Shown: positions 1 to 8,863 of the stretch, in pieces | How the letters are laid out: each line of letters begins with the position of its first letter | Position numbering within the stretch: the stretch's first letter is position 1 | Origin: Phycisphaerae bacterium | GTDB lineage: Bacteria; Planctomycetota; Phycisphaerae; FEN-1346; JAACEH01 | Length of the DNA: 64,000 nt | Assembly: GCA_012729015.1 (NCBI GenBank) | Contig: JAAYDY010000048.1 | Location: 21,078 to 85,077, forward strand | Direction: 5' to 3' | Translations under genes and position numbers: made by a program | The notes under the pieces: generated by a model | What the model saw: the letters and a program-made list of their open reading frames with translations, nothing else | Database searches by the model: none | What the model was told of the DNA's origin: nothing

Positions 1-70
1 TGCACGCGGAGGATTCGCCGCGCCTGGGGCACGGCGGCCGACCCGGGGCAATGCGGGAGTTCGTTTTCAG

Positions 71-100
71 TTGACACCGCCCAAGCCGCCTCCCTATACT
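71..100 (+). promoter_or_regulatory. sigma-70-type promoter for the LptD-like gene
   Basis: A perfect -35 box TTGACA (71-76) and a -10 box TATACT (95-100) are separated by 18 bp. Transcription would start near 107, leaving a leader of about 75 nt before the ATG at 181. The call rests on consensus match and position only. Confidence 0.7.
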
Positions 101-180
101 GACCGCGAATTGTCATCGGCAGGCTGTCGGCGCACGGATAGTCACGATTCATTGCAGACCAGGCTCTACTACGGCAGATC

Positions 181-2982
181 ATGGCGACCCACACACGAGC
201 CCGTTTCCCATGCGTTCCCCGCGCCGTGCCGTGCAGCCTCGCGGCCGTGCTGATGGTGGTTGCCCTATGCGCGCCGACGAGCGCGCAACAGTCGGCTCCG
301 ATTCCGTTGCCGACAGACCCCCAGGCCAACATCCAACTGACCAGCCGCGTGACCCAGAGCTGGTACGTCTCGGACAAGCTGCTGGTGGTGATGCTGATCG
401 ACGGCTTCACGGTGCGGCAGGGGCAGTGGACCCTGACGTGTCGTGACGGCGTGGTTTGGTGCGACGAGGCCGAGTGGACGGGGGAGTCGAAACGTGTCGG
501 CATCTACGCCGAGGACGGCGTGACGGTGAGTGGCCCGGGGCTGGCCGAGCCCGTGAAGCTGGACATGGCGTATCTGACGCTCCAGACGCGTGGCACGGTG
601 GAGCGGCCTCACGAGGACGTTCATCGCACGGGCGACGCCGAGCCGCTGTATCTTCGCGGGCGACGGTTCCGCAACGACACGCTGGCCAGGGCCGCCAAGG
701 CGGCCGAGGAAGGGACCGGCGCGGCTCAGACGCCTCCGGCGCAGGAGCCTGCGGCCGAAGGGCAGGGCGACGGGGAGCCGGCAGCCGCAGAGCCGACGCC
801 CGACCGCGACCAGGAAATCACGATCGGCGCCATCGACGACTCGCGGCAGGTGACGTTCGAGTCGCGGATGGACGGCCAGGAGCGGGTCAGCCTGTGGACG
901 GGCGGCATCCTGGTGAGCCAGGGCGAACTGGAGATGCGCGCCGACGACGTGGTGATCTGGGGCGACACGGGCAAGGGCGGCGGCGGGGTTCAGGCCTACC
1001 TCGAAGGCAACGTGACGATCAACCAGGGGCGGCGCATGATCCGCGCGACGCGGGCGTTCTACGACTTCGACCGCAAGCAGGCCCTGATTCACGACGCGAA
1101 GATTCAGTCGTTCAGCACGGCCCGGGACGTGCCGCTGTACTACTATGCCAAGAGCATCCGGCAACTGGCCGAGGGCAAGTTCACGGCCGAGAAGGCCAGC
1201 CTGACCACGGATGCGTTCGGGCATCCGCAGTGGGCGATCAGCGGCAGCGAGTTCGAGGTGGTGGACCTGGCCGGCGAGGACGAGCAGGGCAACGACGTCC
1301 GCCGCATGTGGTTTGCGGCGGAAAATGTCACGTCGAGCATTCGCGGCCTGCCGGTGACGTGGTGGCCGCGGCTCAGCGGCGACCTGGAGCAGGAGTGGAC
1401 GCCGCTTCGCCGGATCAACATGTCGCAGAGCAGCAACCGTGGCACGGGCGTCGAGACGGAATGGTACCTGTGGCGGCTGCTTGGCGTTCGGGAGATTCCG
1501 GACGGATTCAGCAAGACGTATCTGGATCTGAATCTGTACAGCGAGCGTGGGCCGTACATCAGCGCCAACAGCAAGTACCGCCGGGAGCGGTTCTTCGGCG
1601 AGTTCATGTCCAACTACATTCATGACTACGGCCAGGACAACGTCGCGGGCGACGACATTGACCCGCCGTCCGAGGAGCGGGGCCGCGTGACGTGGCGGCA
1701 CCGGCATTTCCTGCCGTACCAGTGGCAGGCGACGGGCGAACTGTCGTGGCTGAGCGACGATCAGTACCTGCGCGAGTGGTACGAGGAAGAGGACGCCCAA
1801 GGCAAGGACCAGGAAACGCTGCTGCACCTGAAGAAGCAGTCGGACAACCGGGTCTTCTCGGCTCTGCTGAAGGGCCGCATCAACGATTGGCAGGACGAGG
1901 TGGCGCAGGCGCCGCGGCTGGATTACTACGCCATCGGCGAGCCGCTGCTCGACGACCGCCTGACATACTATGGGCGCGGAACATACATGTACGGCCACGT
2001 CAACGTGGACGAACGGGTGCGCGATCCTGAGGACAGTCCGTGGACGAACATCGCCGACACGCGTCACGAAGTGGACGCGCCGATGCAGATCGGCTTTGTG
2101 AAGGTGGTGCCGTTCGCGGACGGGCGGGTGTCGTATTTCGAGGAGACCTTCGATCGGCAGCCGGTGTCGGAGCGGATGATCATGCGCGGTGCCGACAGCC
2201 GCGTCTGGGGCGCCGCCGGGGCCCGGGCGAGCTGGTATCTGTCGAAGGTGTACGAGGGCGTGCAGAGCCGTCTGTGGGATCTGAACCGCCTGAGGCACGT
2301 CAACACGTTTGACATCGAGGCGGCGGTGGCGGGAACCGACCTGGGTTCGCGGCATCTGTACCCGTTCGACGAGCCGGGGTCGGCCGAGGCCAAGCTCGTA
2401 CGCGGCGTGGACGATACGGACGTGTACCGACTGGGGTGGCGGAACCGGTTGCAGACCAAACGCGGGCCGAATCAGAAGACCGTGGACTGGATCACGGCCG
2501 ATTTCCTGATGACCTGGCTGAACAACACCGAGACGCCTCGCGTGTCGCCCGACGACGACCTGGCGGCAAACAACCTGAAGATGGATTACTCGTGGCAGTT
2601 GAGCGACACAACCTCGGTCGTGGGCGACGTGTACTACACGACGAACGACGGCCATGTGCGGACGGCGAACGCGGGCGTTGCCGTGGCCCGGACGCCGCGG
2701 CTGAGCTACTACGTGGGGAGCCGCTACATCCGCGGCGCGGACTCGTCGGTCGGCACGTTCGGCATGGACTACGTGATCAACCGCAAGTGGAAGTTCCATT
2801 TCTTCGAGCAGTACGAGTTCAACAACACGCAGACCAATTCGGGGACTCGATTCGAGTTCGAACGTCGCATGGCCAGTTGGCTGATGCGCGTGGCCATGGA
2901 GTGGGACCCGGGCGAGGACGAGCGCACGTTCTACGTCGAGTTCCAGCCGATTGGCGTGCCGGAGCTGAAGATCGGCAACTGA
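181..2982 (+). CDS. lptD: LptD/OstA-like outer-membrane protein
   Basis: The 933-residue protein opens with a signal peptide: basic start, hydrophobic stretch near residues 17-32, then an Ala-rich cleavage region ending in SAQQ. Residues about 40-400 contain beta-rich segments resembling OstA/LptA repeats, for example the QAYLEGNVTINQGRRMIRA region near 280. The remainder is rich in alternating aromatic and polar residues ending in beta strands, as expected for an outer-membrane barrel. In Proteobacteria LptD inserts lipopolysaccharide into the outer leaflet; the same role here is inference. A Pro/Ala/Glu-rich linker lies at about 180-215. The ATG at 181 has only a weak Shine-Dalgarno, but no later start keeps the signal peptide. 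It appears monocistronic behind the promoter at 71-100. Confidence 0.65.
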   Translation: MATHTRARFPCVPRAVPCSLAAVLMVVALCAPTSAQQSAPIPLPTDPQANIQLTSRVTQSWYVSDKLLVVMLIDGFTVRQGQWTLTCRDGVVWCDEAEWTGESKRVGIYAEDGVTVSGPGLAEPVKLDMAYLTLQTRGTVERPHEDVHRTGDAEPLYLRGRRFRNDTLARAAKAAEEGTGAAQTPPAQEPAAEGQGDGEPAAAEPTPDRDQEITIGAIDDSRQVTFESRMDGQERVSLWTGGILVSQGELEMRADDVVIWGDTGKGGGGVQAYLEGNVTINQGRRMIRATRAFYDFDRKQALIHDAKIQSFSTARDVPLYYYAKSIRQLAEGKFTAEKASLTTDAFGHPQWAISGSEFEVVDLAGEDEQGNDVRRMWFAAENVTSSIRGLPVTWWPRLSGDLEQEWTPLRRINMSQSSNRGTGVETEWYLWRLLGVREIPDGFSKTYLDLNLYSERGPYISANSKYRRERFFGEFMSNYIHDYGQDNVAGDDIDPPSEERGRVTWRHRHFLPYQWQATGELSWLSDDQYLREWYEEEDAQGKDQETLLHLKKQSDNRVFSALLKGRINDWQDEVAQAPRLDYYAIGEPLLDDRLTYYGRGTYMYGHVNVDERVRDPEDSPWTNIADTRHEVDAPMQIGFVKVVPFADGRVSYFEETFDRQPVSERMIMRGADSRVWGAAGARASWYLSKVYEGVQSRLWDLNRLRHVNTFDIEAAVAGTDLGSRHLYPFDEPGSAEAKLVRGVDDTDVYRLGWRNRLQTKRGPNQKTVDWITADFLMTWLNNTETPRVSPDDDLAANNLKMDYSWQLSDTTSVVGDVYYTTNDGHVRTANAGVAVARTPRLSYYVGSRYIRGADSSVGTFGMDYVINRKWKFHFFEQYEFNNTQTNSGTRFEFERRMASWLMRVAMEWDPGEDERTFYVEFQPIGVPELKIGN

Positions 2983-3069
2983 TCATCGATGGTTTGGGCT
3001 TGCGACGCCGCAATCCGTGGTATGATGACTGCAAAGGGGGGCAGGGGGCTATCCGATAAGGAGGGCCCG

Positions 3070-3810
3070 ATGGATCTGGCCCGTAGCTTTCAGGATGCCA
3101 CGAAGTACTACCGCGAGAAGTTGCCCGAGGCCCGATGCGCCGCAGCGTGCGTGGCGCCGTACAAGCGTTACGACGAGCACCTGCCCCGAATTGCGCTGCC
3201 CCGTCCGGAATCCCTTCCGAAAGCCTCGTTCTGGGAGACTGTTGCCCATCGTCGCAGCGTCCGGCGCTACATTCCTGCCGAACTTTCGGGTATGAGCCTG
3301 TGCCTGCTGCTCTGGGCCAGCCAAGGCATCACTCGCCCAGGGAACGTGCCGTTGAGGGCCTCCCCGAGCGCCGGCGCACTGTTTCCCATCGAGACCTATG
3401 TGGTGGTCAACCGTGTGGCGGGGGTGGCGCCGGGGTTGTATCACTGGCAGTTGCCCGATGAGAGGCTGGTGCTGTTGCGGGCGGACTGCGACCTGGGCGA
3501 ACAGGTGGCCATAGCATGCCTGGACCAGGACATGTGCCGCAGTGCGGCGTGCAGCTTCCTGTGGACGGCGGTGTTCGAGCGGACGTTGCGGAAGTACGGC
3601 GACCGGGGGCTGCGCTATGTGTACCTGGACGCGGGCCATGTGGGCCACGCCCTGCAACTGGCCGCGGCGGCGCTGGGGCTGGGCTCGTGCTGTATCGGGG
3701 CGTTGTTCGACGACGAAGTCAACCGGCTGCTGGGCATCGACGGGGTCCATGAGAGCATCGTCTATGCGGCCAGCGTGGGCTCCGCACGGGAACCATCGGG
3801 AGGGTTGTGA
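3070..3810 (+). CDS. SagB/ThcOx-type nitroreductase-family oxidoreductase
   Basis: This 246-residue protein has the nitroreductase-fold signature of the SagB/ThcOx branch. It contains HRRSVRRY near residue 60, an RASPSAGALFPIETYVV block near 98-115, and a C-terminal GHVGHALQLAAAALGLGS stretch followed by the FDDEVNRLLGID region. Family members bind FMN and reduce or dehydrogenate small molecules; SagB proteins oxidise azolines in modified peptides. No precursor peptide or YcaO cyclase is nearby, so a peptide-modifying role is not supported and the substrate is unknown. The start is set by an AAGGAGGG Shine-Dalgarno at 3058-3065, six bases before ATG 3070. An upstream in-frame extension to 2989 lacks such a site. 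Confidence 0.75.
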   Translation: MDLARSFQDATKYYREKLPEARCAAACVAPYKRYDEHLPRIALPRPESLPKASFWETVAHRRSVRRYIPAELSGMSLCLLLWASQGITRPGNVPLRASPSAGALFPIETYVVVNRVAGVAPGLYHWQLPDERLVLLRADCDLGEQVAIACLDQDMCRSAACSFLWTAVFERTLRKYGDRGLRYVYLDAGHVGHALQLAAAALGLGSCCIGALFDDEVNRLLGIDGVHESIVYAASVGSAREPSGGL

Positions 3811-3889
3811 CGTGTGGCGGCGGGCGCCGCGCGTCGTATGCCGCAGAGGCGAATCCGGCGACGTCCGGACGCGGTGGCCGCGACGGCAC

Positions 3890-4714
3890 TCAATCCGTCT
3901 CGTCGCCGGTCAGAGCCAGCCAGCCGCGGAACGTTTCCCACCACTGGGGAGAGCAGGTGCGGCGGATTTCGTCGGTGCCGGCCATCAGTTCCAGCGTGAA
4001 GTCCGCGCGATAGCCGATGCGGCCGAGCCCGCGACACATCGCTTCCATGTCCACGGTGCCAAATCCAGGCACCAGGTGATCATCGTTCTGGCCCTTGTTA
4101 TCGTGGATGTGGGTGCCGATCATCCGGTCACTGAAGGCGTCGAGCACCTTCAGGACGCCGGCTCCGAGGTTGGCGTGGCCGCAGTCGAAGTTCAGGCCGA
4201 GGTAGGGGCTGTCCACCTCGTCGGCGATGGAGCGGAGCATGACAGGATCGTCGCCCATCTGGCCGCGGGGCAGGTTCTCCAGTGCGAATCGGCAGTCGCG
4301 CTCCTGACCGATTTCGGCCAGCCGCACAGCCGAGCGGCGAAGCGCCTCGATGCGGGGCGGCTGGCCGGTCTCGGCGCCGATGACGCCGTGGCCAGGGTGA
4401 ACGATGACCAGTTGGCCGCCCATGGCGCGGCAGAAGTCCGCCTCGGCGGCAAACTGCTCGACGAGGGTCGGGCGGCGCGATGCGTCAGGCGTGCTGATGT
4501 CCCAGTCCTGGCCGAAGAAGGCGTGGAGGGCGACGACGGCGAGGCCCTCGTCGTTGAGGGGGCGGCGGATGTCCTGGGGAGTGAGGCTCTTCTCTCGATT
4601 GCGGAAGACCTGGACGTGGCGGACGTCGAACTCGCGGAGCAGGGCGGCCTCCTCGCGTTCGCGCCACGAAGGGAATCCCCAGCCGATGGTGGACGCAAGT
4701 CTCAGTGGTTCCAT
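3890..4714 (-). CDS. xylose-isomerase-like TIM-barrel protein (sugar phosphate isomerase/epimerase family)
   Basis: The 274-residue protein matches the AP-endonuclease-2/xylose-isomerase-like TIM-barrel family. Metal-ligand-type motifs occur in order: LVIVHPGHGV near 105, FALENLPRGQ near 140, GLNFDCGHANLG near 173, IGTHIHDNKGQNDDHLVPG near 200, and a final FTLELM near 245. These His, Glu and Asp residues usually hold a divalent metal for isomerising or epimerising sugars or inositols. The substrate cannot be read from sequence. The start has GGGAGGG upstream. It converges with the nitroreductase gene, with 79 bp between them and no obvious terminator. Confidence 0.75.
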   Translation of the reverse strand: MEPLRLASTIGWGFPSWREREEAALLREFDVRHVQVFRNREKSLTPQDIRRPLNDEGLAVVALHAFFGQDWDISTPDASRRPTLVEQFAAEADFCRAMGGQLVIVHPGHGVIGAETGQPPRIEALRRSAVRLAEIGQERDCRFALENLPRGQMGDDPVMLRSIADEVDSPYLGLNFDCGHANLGAGVLKVLDAFSDRMIGTHIHDNKGQNDDHLVPGFGTVDMEAMCRGLGRIGYRADFTLELMAGTDEIRRTCSPQWWETFRGWLALTGDETD

Positions 4715-4755
4715 GGCACCCTCCCTGGTTGCATTGCGAATCCGCCCTGGTCGGG

Positions 4756-5817
4756 TCAGTTCAGATCCACGTCCTTCAGTACGCTGCGGACAAACCGGGC
4801 GCGTTCCACGTCGCGTTCCTCGGGCGACAGTTCGCCGCCGTGGCGAACCTGGAGGTGTCCCGGCTGCGAGCCGATGAACAGGCGGTTGATGTGTTGGACA
4901 TCCAGGCCGCGCAACCGTCCCATGTGCAGCCCCATGCGGACGGCGCTCAGGAGGCTGGTGGCCTCGCCGCTGGAGATCTGGCGGGCCCGCGACAGGAGGC
5001 CGACGGCACGCCAGATGCGGTCCTCGATGAAAATCTCGCTCTCGCGGGCGAGGGTCTCGCGAGCCTTCTCCTCGTACTGGATGATCCGGGGAATCGTCAG
5101 GCTGAGCGTCTCGAGGATTTCCTCCTCGGTTTTTCCGAGGGTGACCTGGTTGGACACCTGGTAGAAATCGCCGGCTGCCTGGGTGCCTTCGCCGTACAAA
5201 CCGCGCACCGCCAGACGCATGCGAGCGATGGCCTGGAACACTTTCTCGATCTGCCGCGTGATGACCAGCGCCGGCAGGTGCATCATCACCGAGGCGCGCA
5301 AACCCGTGCCGACGTTCGTCGGGCAGGCCGTCAGGTACCCCAGGCGGCTGGAGAAGGCGAAGTCAAGTTTCGTTTCGAGGCGGTCGTCGAGGTCGCCGGC
5401 CTGTCGCCACGCCTCGTCGATCTGGAGGCCGGACCGCATCACCTGGATGCGCAGGTGGTCTTCCTCGTTGATCATCAGACTCTCGGTCTCGGAACCGCTG
5501 AACAGGACGGCCCGGGGCCCCTCGCCCGCAGCCAGTTCGCGGCTGATGAGGTGTCGCTCCACGAGGAACTGGCGGTCCATGTGGCTCGTCGCGCCCAGGT
5601 CGATCAGGCACGGAGCCGTGATCAGGTCGAGCTCGGACCCGGCCTGGCTCACCCGCTCGCGGATGTCCGCGCGCTGGTCGTCCGTCAACCGGCGCAGGAA
5701 CGGGTAGCCCGCCATGTTGCGGGCCAGGCGGACGCGCGTGGAGATGACAATGCCGCACTGCGGGCCGTCGCCGCGAAGCCATTCCCCAAGGGTTCCCGCA
5801 AGCTCACGCAGCTCCAT
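4756..5817 (-). CDS. mcsB: McsB-like protein-arginine kinase
   Basis: This 353-residue protein is a phosphagen-kinase-fold enzyme of the McsB type, which phosphorylates arginines of damaged proteins to mark them for ClpCP. Seen motifs are STRVRLARN (26-34), the catalytic-Glu region GSETESLMINEEDH, the nucleotide-binding segment RASVMMHLP, and near the C terminus RDVERA, matching the RDxxRA allosteric phosphoarginine-binding motif of Bacillus McsB. The start at 5817 is preferred over 5847 because GGAG lies seven bases upstream. It then overlaps the end of mcsA by 14 bases, suggesting translational coupling. CtsR and ClpC, the usual Firmicutes neighbours, are absent here. Confidence 0.9.
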   Translation of the reverse strand: MELRELAGTLGEWLRGDGPQCGIVISTRVRLARNMAGYPFLRRLTDDQRADIRERVSQAGSELDLITAPCLIDLGATSHMDRQFLVERHLISRELAAGEGPRAVLFSGSETESLMINEEDHLRIQVMRSGLQIDEAWRQAGDLDDRLETKLDFAFSSRLGYLTACPTNVGTGLRASVMMHLPALVITRQIEKVFQAIARMRLAVRGLYGEGTQAAGDFYQVSNQVTLGKTEEEILETLSLTIPRIIQYEEKARETLARESEIFIEDRIWRAVGLLSRARQISSGEATSLLSAVRMGLHMGRLRGLDVQHINRLFIGSQPGHLQVRHGGELSPEERDVERARFVRSVLKDVDLN

Positions 5818-6298
5818 CCGTCGTCTCCATCTCTTTGATGTGGTCACGCAGCCGGGCGGCTTCTTCGTAGTCCTCGCGGTCCACGGCCTCCCGCAACTGG
5901 CGACGCAATGTCATCAACTGCCGCTGCTTGCGCTGGCTTTCGCTGGCATGGCTGGGCAGCTTGCCCTTGTGCTCCACGCTGCCGTGCACCTTCTCCAGCA
6001 ACGGATCCAGGGCCTCGCGGAAGACCTCGTAGTCGTTCGGGCAGCCGAAGCGGCCCTCGTTGCGGAAATCCATGTAACTCATGCCGCAATCGGGGCAGGT
6101 GGCTCCTGCCATGTCGTCGGCCTCGCCGTGGGCCGAGATGAACGCCGTCAGAAGGTCCTGAAGGCTGACGTGCGTCTTGATCGTGTAGCCCTCTTCCTTG
6201 GCGCACTGCTCGCAGAGGTGCTTCTCGATCTTCTCGTTCTTGACGATCTCCGTCAGATGCACCGTGGCGACGTTCTTGTGGCATCGTTCGCATTGCAT
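5804..6298 (-). CDS. mcsA: McsA-like zinc-binding activator of McsB, with UvrB/UvrC motif
   Basis: The 164-residue protein has zinc-knuckle cysteines: CERC at 3-6, CEQC at 29-32, CPDC at 68-71 and a further Cys near 85. A C-terminal UVR-type helical hairpin near 125-160 reads as Gln/Arg-rich residues followed by EDYEEAARLRDHI. McsA activates McsB and links it to Clp ATPases in Firmicutes. Order mcsA-mcsB and overlapping ends support an operon. A consensus promoter lies about 45 nt upstream of ATG 6298. Confidence 0.9.
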   Translation of the reverse strand: MQCERCHKNVATVHLTEIVKNEKIEKHLCEQCAKEEGYTIKTHVSLQDLLTAFISAHGEADDMAGATCPDCGMSYMDFRNEGRFGCPNDYEVFREALDPLLEKVHGSVEHKGKLPSHASESQRKQRQLMTLRRQLREAVDREDYEEAARLRDHIKEMETTDGAA

Positions 6299-6349
6299 GG
6301 CGCAGCGTCCTTTCGGTCGTGCAGCCCCGAAGGTCGGGACTGTGACACC

Positions 6350-6378
6350 ATATTATCGGTTCGCCCAGCGGGTGTCAA
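6350..6378 (-). promoter_or_regulatory. sigma-70-type promoter for mcsA-mcsB
   Basis: On the minus strand TTGACA (6378-6373) and TAATAT (6355-6350) are separated by 17 bp. Predicted transcription start is near 6343, giving a leader of about 45 nt. No CtsR-like heptad repeat was seen around it. Confidence 0.8.
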
Positions 6379-6443
6379 TTTGCCAAAAACCTCAGGGGGC
6401 GTTAACCTTGGGTTCTTCGGGGATTGCCGGGACGTGGTCGCTG

Positions 6444-6661
6444 ACCCCTTGAGGGGAGAGGGTGGCCCGCAGGGCCGGGTGAGGGTGACGCGCGGAGAAG
6501 ACATCGCGATCTCGAAGCGTTATCTCCGTTCGACCCTCACCGCCCCTCGACTGCGCTCGGGGCACCTCCCCCTGGAAGGGGGAGGGGTTGTTAACCCCTT
6601 GAGGGGAGAGGGTGGCCCGCAGGGCCGGGTGAGGGTGACGCACGGAGAAAACATTGCGATC
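6444..6661. repeat. pair of 68-bp direct repeats, 150 bp apart
   Basis: Copies at 6444-6511 and 6594-6661 match at about 65 of 68 positions. Each holds small inverted repeats: ACCCCTT/GAGGGG and a GGCCCGCAGGGCC hairpin. Between them lies another GC-rich hairpin segment, CTCCCCCT/AGGGGGAG. The unit resembles the dispersed CCCTCACCC-type intergenic repeats common in high-GC bacterial genomes. The rest of the mcsA to URO-D gap (6379-6729) shows no gene. Confidence 0.8.
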
Positions 6662-6729
6662 CGCCGGACCCAGGCGGGGACAATTCGCCGGGCAGGCCTG
6701 CCGCGCACGGCAGCCTGGCGAGGACGCAC

Positions 6730-7809
6730 TCAGATCCGAGCGTCCAGCCTCATCATCTCGTCCATCATTGCCAGGTAGTTGTCCACCTTGACATAGTCGG
6801 CAATCGAGTTCGACGAACTCAGCAGGATGCCGCCGGCCGGCTCGGCGGCCCAGACGGCCTTGACCCGGCGAACGGCCTGACGGGTCTGTTCGGCGGCTCC
6901 GAGTCCGAGAATGTTCAAGTCGATGTTGCCCGAGAAGCTCATGCGGCGGCCCCAGTCGCGTTTCAGGCCCGCCAGGTCGTACAGCCCAGGCGGCAGCGAG
7001 TGCAGGCAATTGACGCCGCACTCCGCGATGTCGGCCAGGATCGAGTTCAGGTTGCCGCACGAGTGCAGGATGAACGGCAGATCGCGCGAGCGGCACATGC
7101 GACCCAACTCGGCGTAGACCGGAAAGACGAACTCCCGCAGGTCGTCGGGTCGCAGGAACGGCCCGGAGTTGAAGCCCAGGTCGTCGGACATCCAGAAAGC
7201 GCCCACCCCCTCGACGGCCATGCACCGCTCGGCTGTGCCCAGAACCCACTCGGCCCACTTGGCAAAGATGGCCTTCACCAGCGGCCGGTCGTCCACCAGC
7301 AGGTAACAGAACGGTTGCAGGCCCACGGTCCAGGTGACCTTGGCGAAGTAGCCGCAACTGACGAAAGCGTTCATGCCCATACCGGCCGGGAGCAGGCGCC
7401 GGTAGGCGTCGAACGCCGAGAGATCGAGGTGGGCGGCCCGGGGCCACTGAAACCGCTCGAAGTCGGCCCAGTTCTGGACCGGCCCGGACTGCTCATTGAC
7501 GTAGGTCCGCGTGCCGGCGGTCTTCTGGTGCTCGTCGCCGAAGAGGTTGCCCGCGGGGACGACGAGGACGTTCACGTAGTCGTAGCCCATGCGGCTCTGA
7601 AACTCGACATGGTCGGCGGGGTCCCAGCCCTGGCGCGCGGAGGTGGCGGCTGCCGGTTCGCGGGTGGGCGGCTTGCCGAGAACGGCGGCGATGATCTCCG
7701 GATCGGTGTGCTGCTCGCCGGCGGCGATGCGGTCGGTCGGCCCGTCGCGCATCACGGCTCGCAGAAACCGGTCGTAGTTCGGTTGCGGATGCTGAAGCGG
7801 CACGATCAT
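6730..7809 (-). CDS. uroporphyrinogen decarboxylase-like (URO-D family) protein
   Basis: The 359-residue protein belongs to the broad URO-D/corrinoid methyltransferase superfamily. Seen are the C-terminal metal-site block LPFILHSCGNLNSIL near 240, a FSGNIDLNIL block near 290 and GGILLSSSNSIADYVKVDNYLAMMDEM near 325. The His-x-Cys-Gly-Asn pattern is typical of methyltransferase-type members, which move methyl groups to cobalamin or coenzyme M-like thiols, rather than heme-pathway HemE. Planctomycetes carry many such paralogs of unknown substrate. The ATG at 7809 has GGGAG upstream. No corrinoid protein gene is adjacent. Confidence 0.75.
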   Translation of the reverse strand: MIVPLQHPQPNYDRFLRAVMRDGPTDRIAAGEQHTDPEIIAAVLGKPPTREPAAATSARQGWDPADHVEFQSRMGYDYVNVLVVPAGNLFGDEHQKTAGTRTYVNEQSGPVQNWADFERFQWPRAAHLDLSAFDAYRRLLPAGMGMNAFVSCGYFAKVTWTVGLQPFCYLLVDDRPLVKAIFAKWAEWVLGTAERCMAVEGVGAFWMSDDLGFNSGPFLRPDDLREFVFPVYAELGRMCRSRDLPFILHSCGNLNSILADIAECGVNCLHSLPPGLYDLAGLKRDWGRRMSFSGNIDLNILGLGAAEQTRQAVRRVKAVWAAEPAGGILLSSSNSIADYVKVDNYLAMMDEMMRLDARI

Positions 7810-7870
7810 GCGAGGCTCCCAGCGATCATCATCCCCTGTGTCGCCGCCCGGCGTCGCGGCCCGGGCGGCA

Positions 7871-8701
7871 CTACTGAAGCAGAAGCAGGCTCAGGGCCAT
7901 GACGACCATGCCGGCCAACAGGCCGTAGAGGGAATCGTGGCCCTTGCCGTAGGCCCGGGAAGTCGGCAGGAGTTCGTCCAGCGAGATGTAGACCATGATG
8001 CCCGCGACGCCGCCGAACAGGGCGCCCATGACCCCCGGCCCCAGAAAGGGCCGCAACGCCAGGTACCCCAGCAGCGCGCCGGCCGGCTCGGCCAGACCCG
8101 ACAGCAGCGAATACGTGAAGGCCCGGCGCCGGTTGCCCGTAGCGAAGTAGATGGGCACCGACACGCTGATGCCCTCGGGGATGTTGTGCAGGGCCACGGC
8201 GACGGCGATGGCGATGCCGAGGGTGGGGTCTTCCAGGGCCGCCAGGAACGTCGCCAGCCCCTCCGGGAAGTTGTGAATGCCGATGGCCAGGGCCGTGAAC
8301 AGCCCCATCCGGTGCAGCTTGGCCGCAGAGGTATGAAGGAACGTCTGGGGCGACGCCCCTTCATGGACGGCGTCGATCTGGCCGCCGGTGCGGACCTCGT
8401 GCGGGTTCTCGGCCGAAGGGATCAGCCGGTCGATGACCAGCATCGCCACGATCCCGGCGAAGAATGCAGCCGTGGCCCACCAGCGGCCGCCGGCGTCGCC
8501 GTTGGACATGCCCAGGCTCTCGGCGGCCTTGGGCAGAATCTCCACGAACGAGACGTACAGCATGACGCCGGCGGAGAAGCCCGTGGCCATGGACAGAAAA
8601 CGGTAGTTCGCCCGCGTAGCGAAGAACGCGATGGCGCTGCCGACGCCTGTAGCCAGCCCAGCGAAGGCGGTGAGCCCTAACGCCAACCAGAAGTTGTCCA
8701 T
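7871..8701 (-). CDS. zupT: ZIP-family divalent metal transporter (ZupT-like)
   Basis: This 276-residue membrane protein has about eight hydrophobic segments. The ZIP metal-site motifs are clear: HNFPEG at 143-148 in TM4 and HNIPEG at 172-177 in TM5. A His/Glu-containing loop near 100-130 matches the usual variable cytoplasmic loop. ZupT proteins import zinc and other divalent metals into the cytoplasm. The gene stands alone, 61 bp upstream of the URO-D gene in the same direction. Its Shine-Dalgarno is weak. Confidence 0.85.
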   Translation of the reverse strand: MDNFWLALGLTAFAGLATGVGSAIAFFATRANYRFLSMATGFSAGVMLYVSFVEILPKAAESLGMSNGDAGGRWWATAAFFAGIVAMLVIDRLIPSAENPHEVRTGGQIDAVHEGASPQTFLHTSAAKLHRMGLFTALAIGIHNFPEGLATFLAALEDPTLGIAIAVAVALHNIPEGISVSVPIYFATGNRRRAFTYSLLSGLAEPAGALLGYLALRPFLGPGVMGALFGGVAGIMVYISLDELLPTSRAYGKGHDSLYGLLAGMVVMALSLLLLQ

Positions 8702-8863
8702 GGACGACGCGCCCCCAGTGACTCTTCCCGGCGATGCAGCCGGGTTCCACGGACGCCACTATGCCACAGACCCAGACGACCATCAAGCCCTCTTCCACTC
8801 ACACGCCTGTCGGCGGCCACGCTCCGCCCGGTCACCCGCCCGCAGGTTCGTTGTGACCGCGGG

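Noticed and set aside
265..2799. 844-codon minus-strand ORF opposite the LptD-like gene
   Set aside because: It mirrors a GC-rich coding frame, has Arg/His/Val-rich low-complexity translation and no family motif. The plus-strand protein has a signal peptide and a promoter.
3070..3810. RiPP cluster suggested by the SagB-type enzyme
   Set aside because: No YcaO gene, precursor peptide or exporter lies nearby.
6444..6661. CRISPR-like direct repeats
   Set aside because: Only two 68-bp units occur, with a spacer longer than the unit, internal hairpins and no cas gene.
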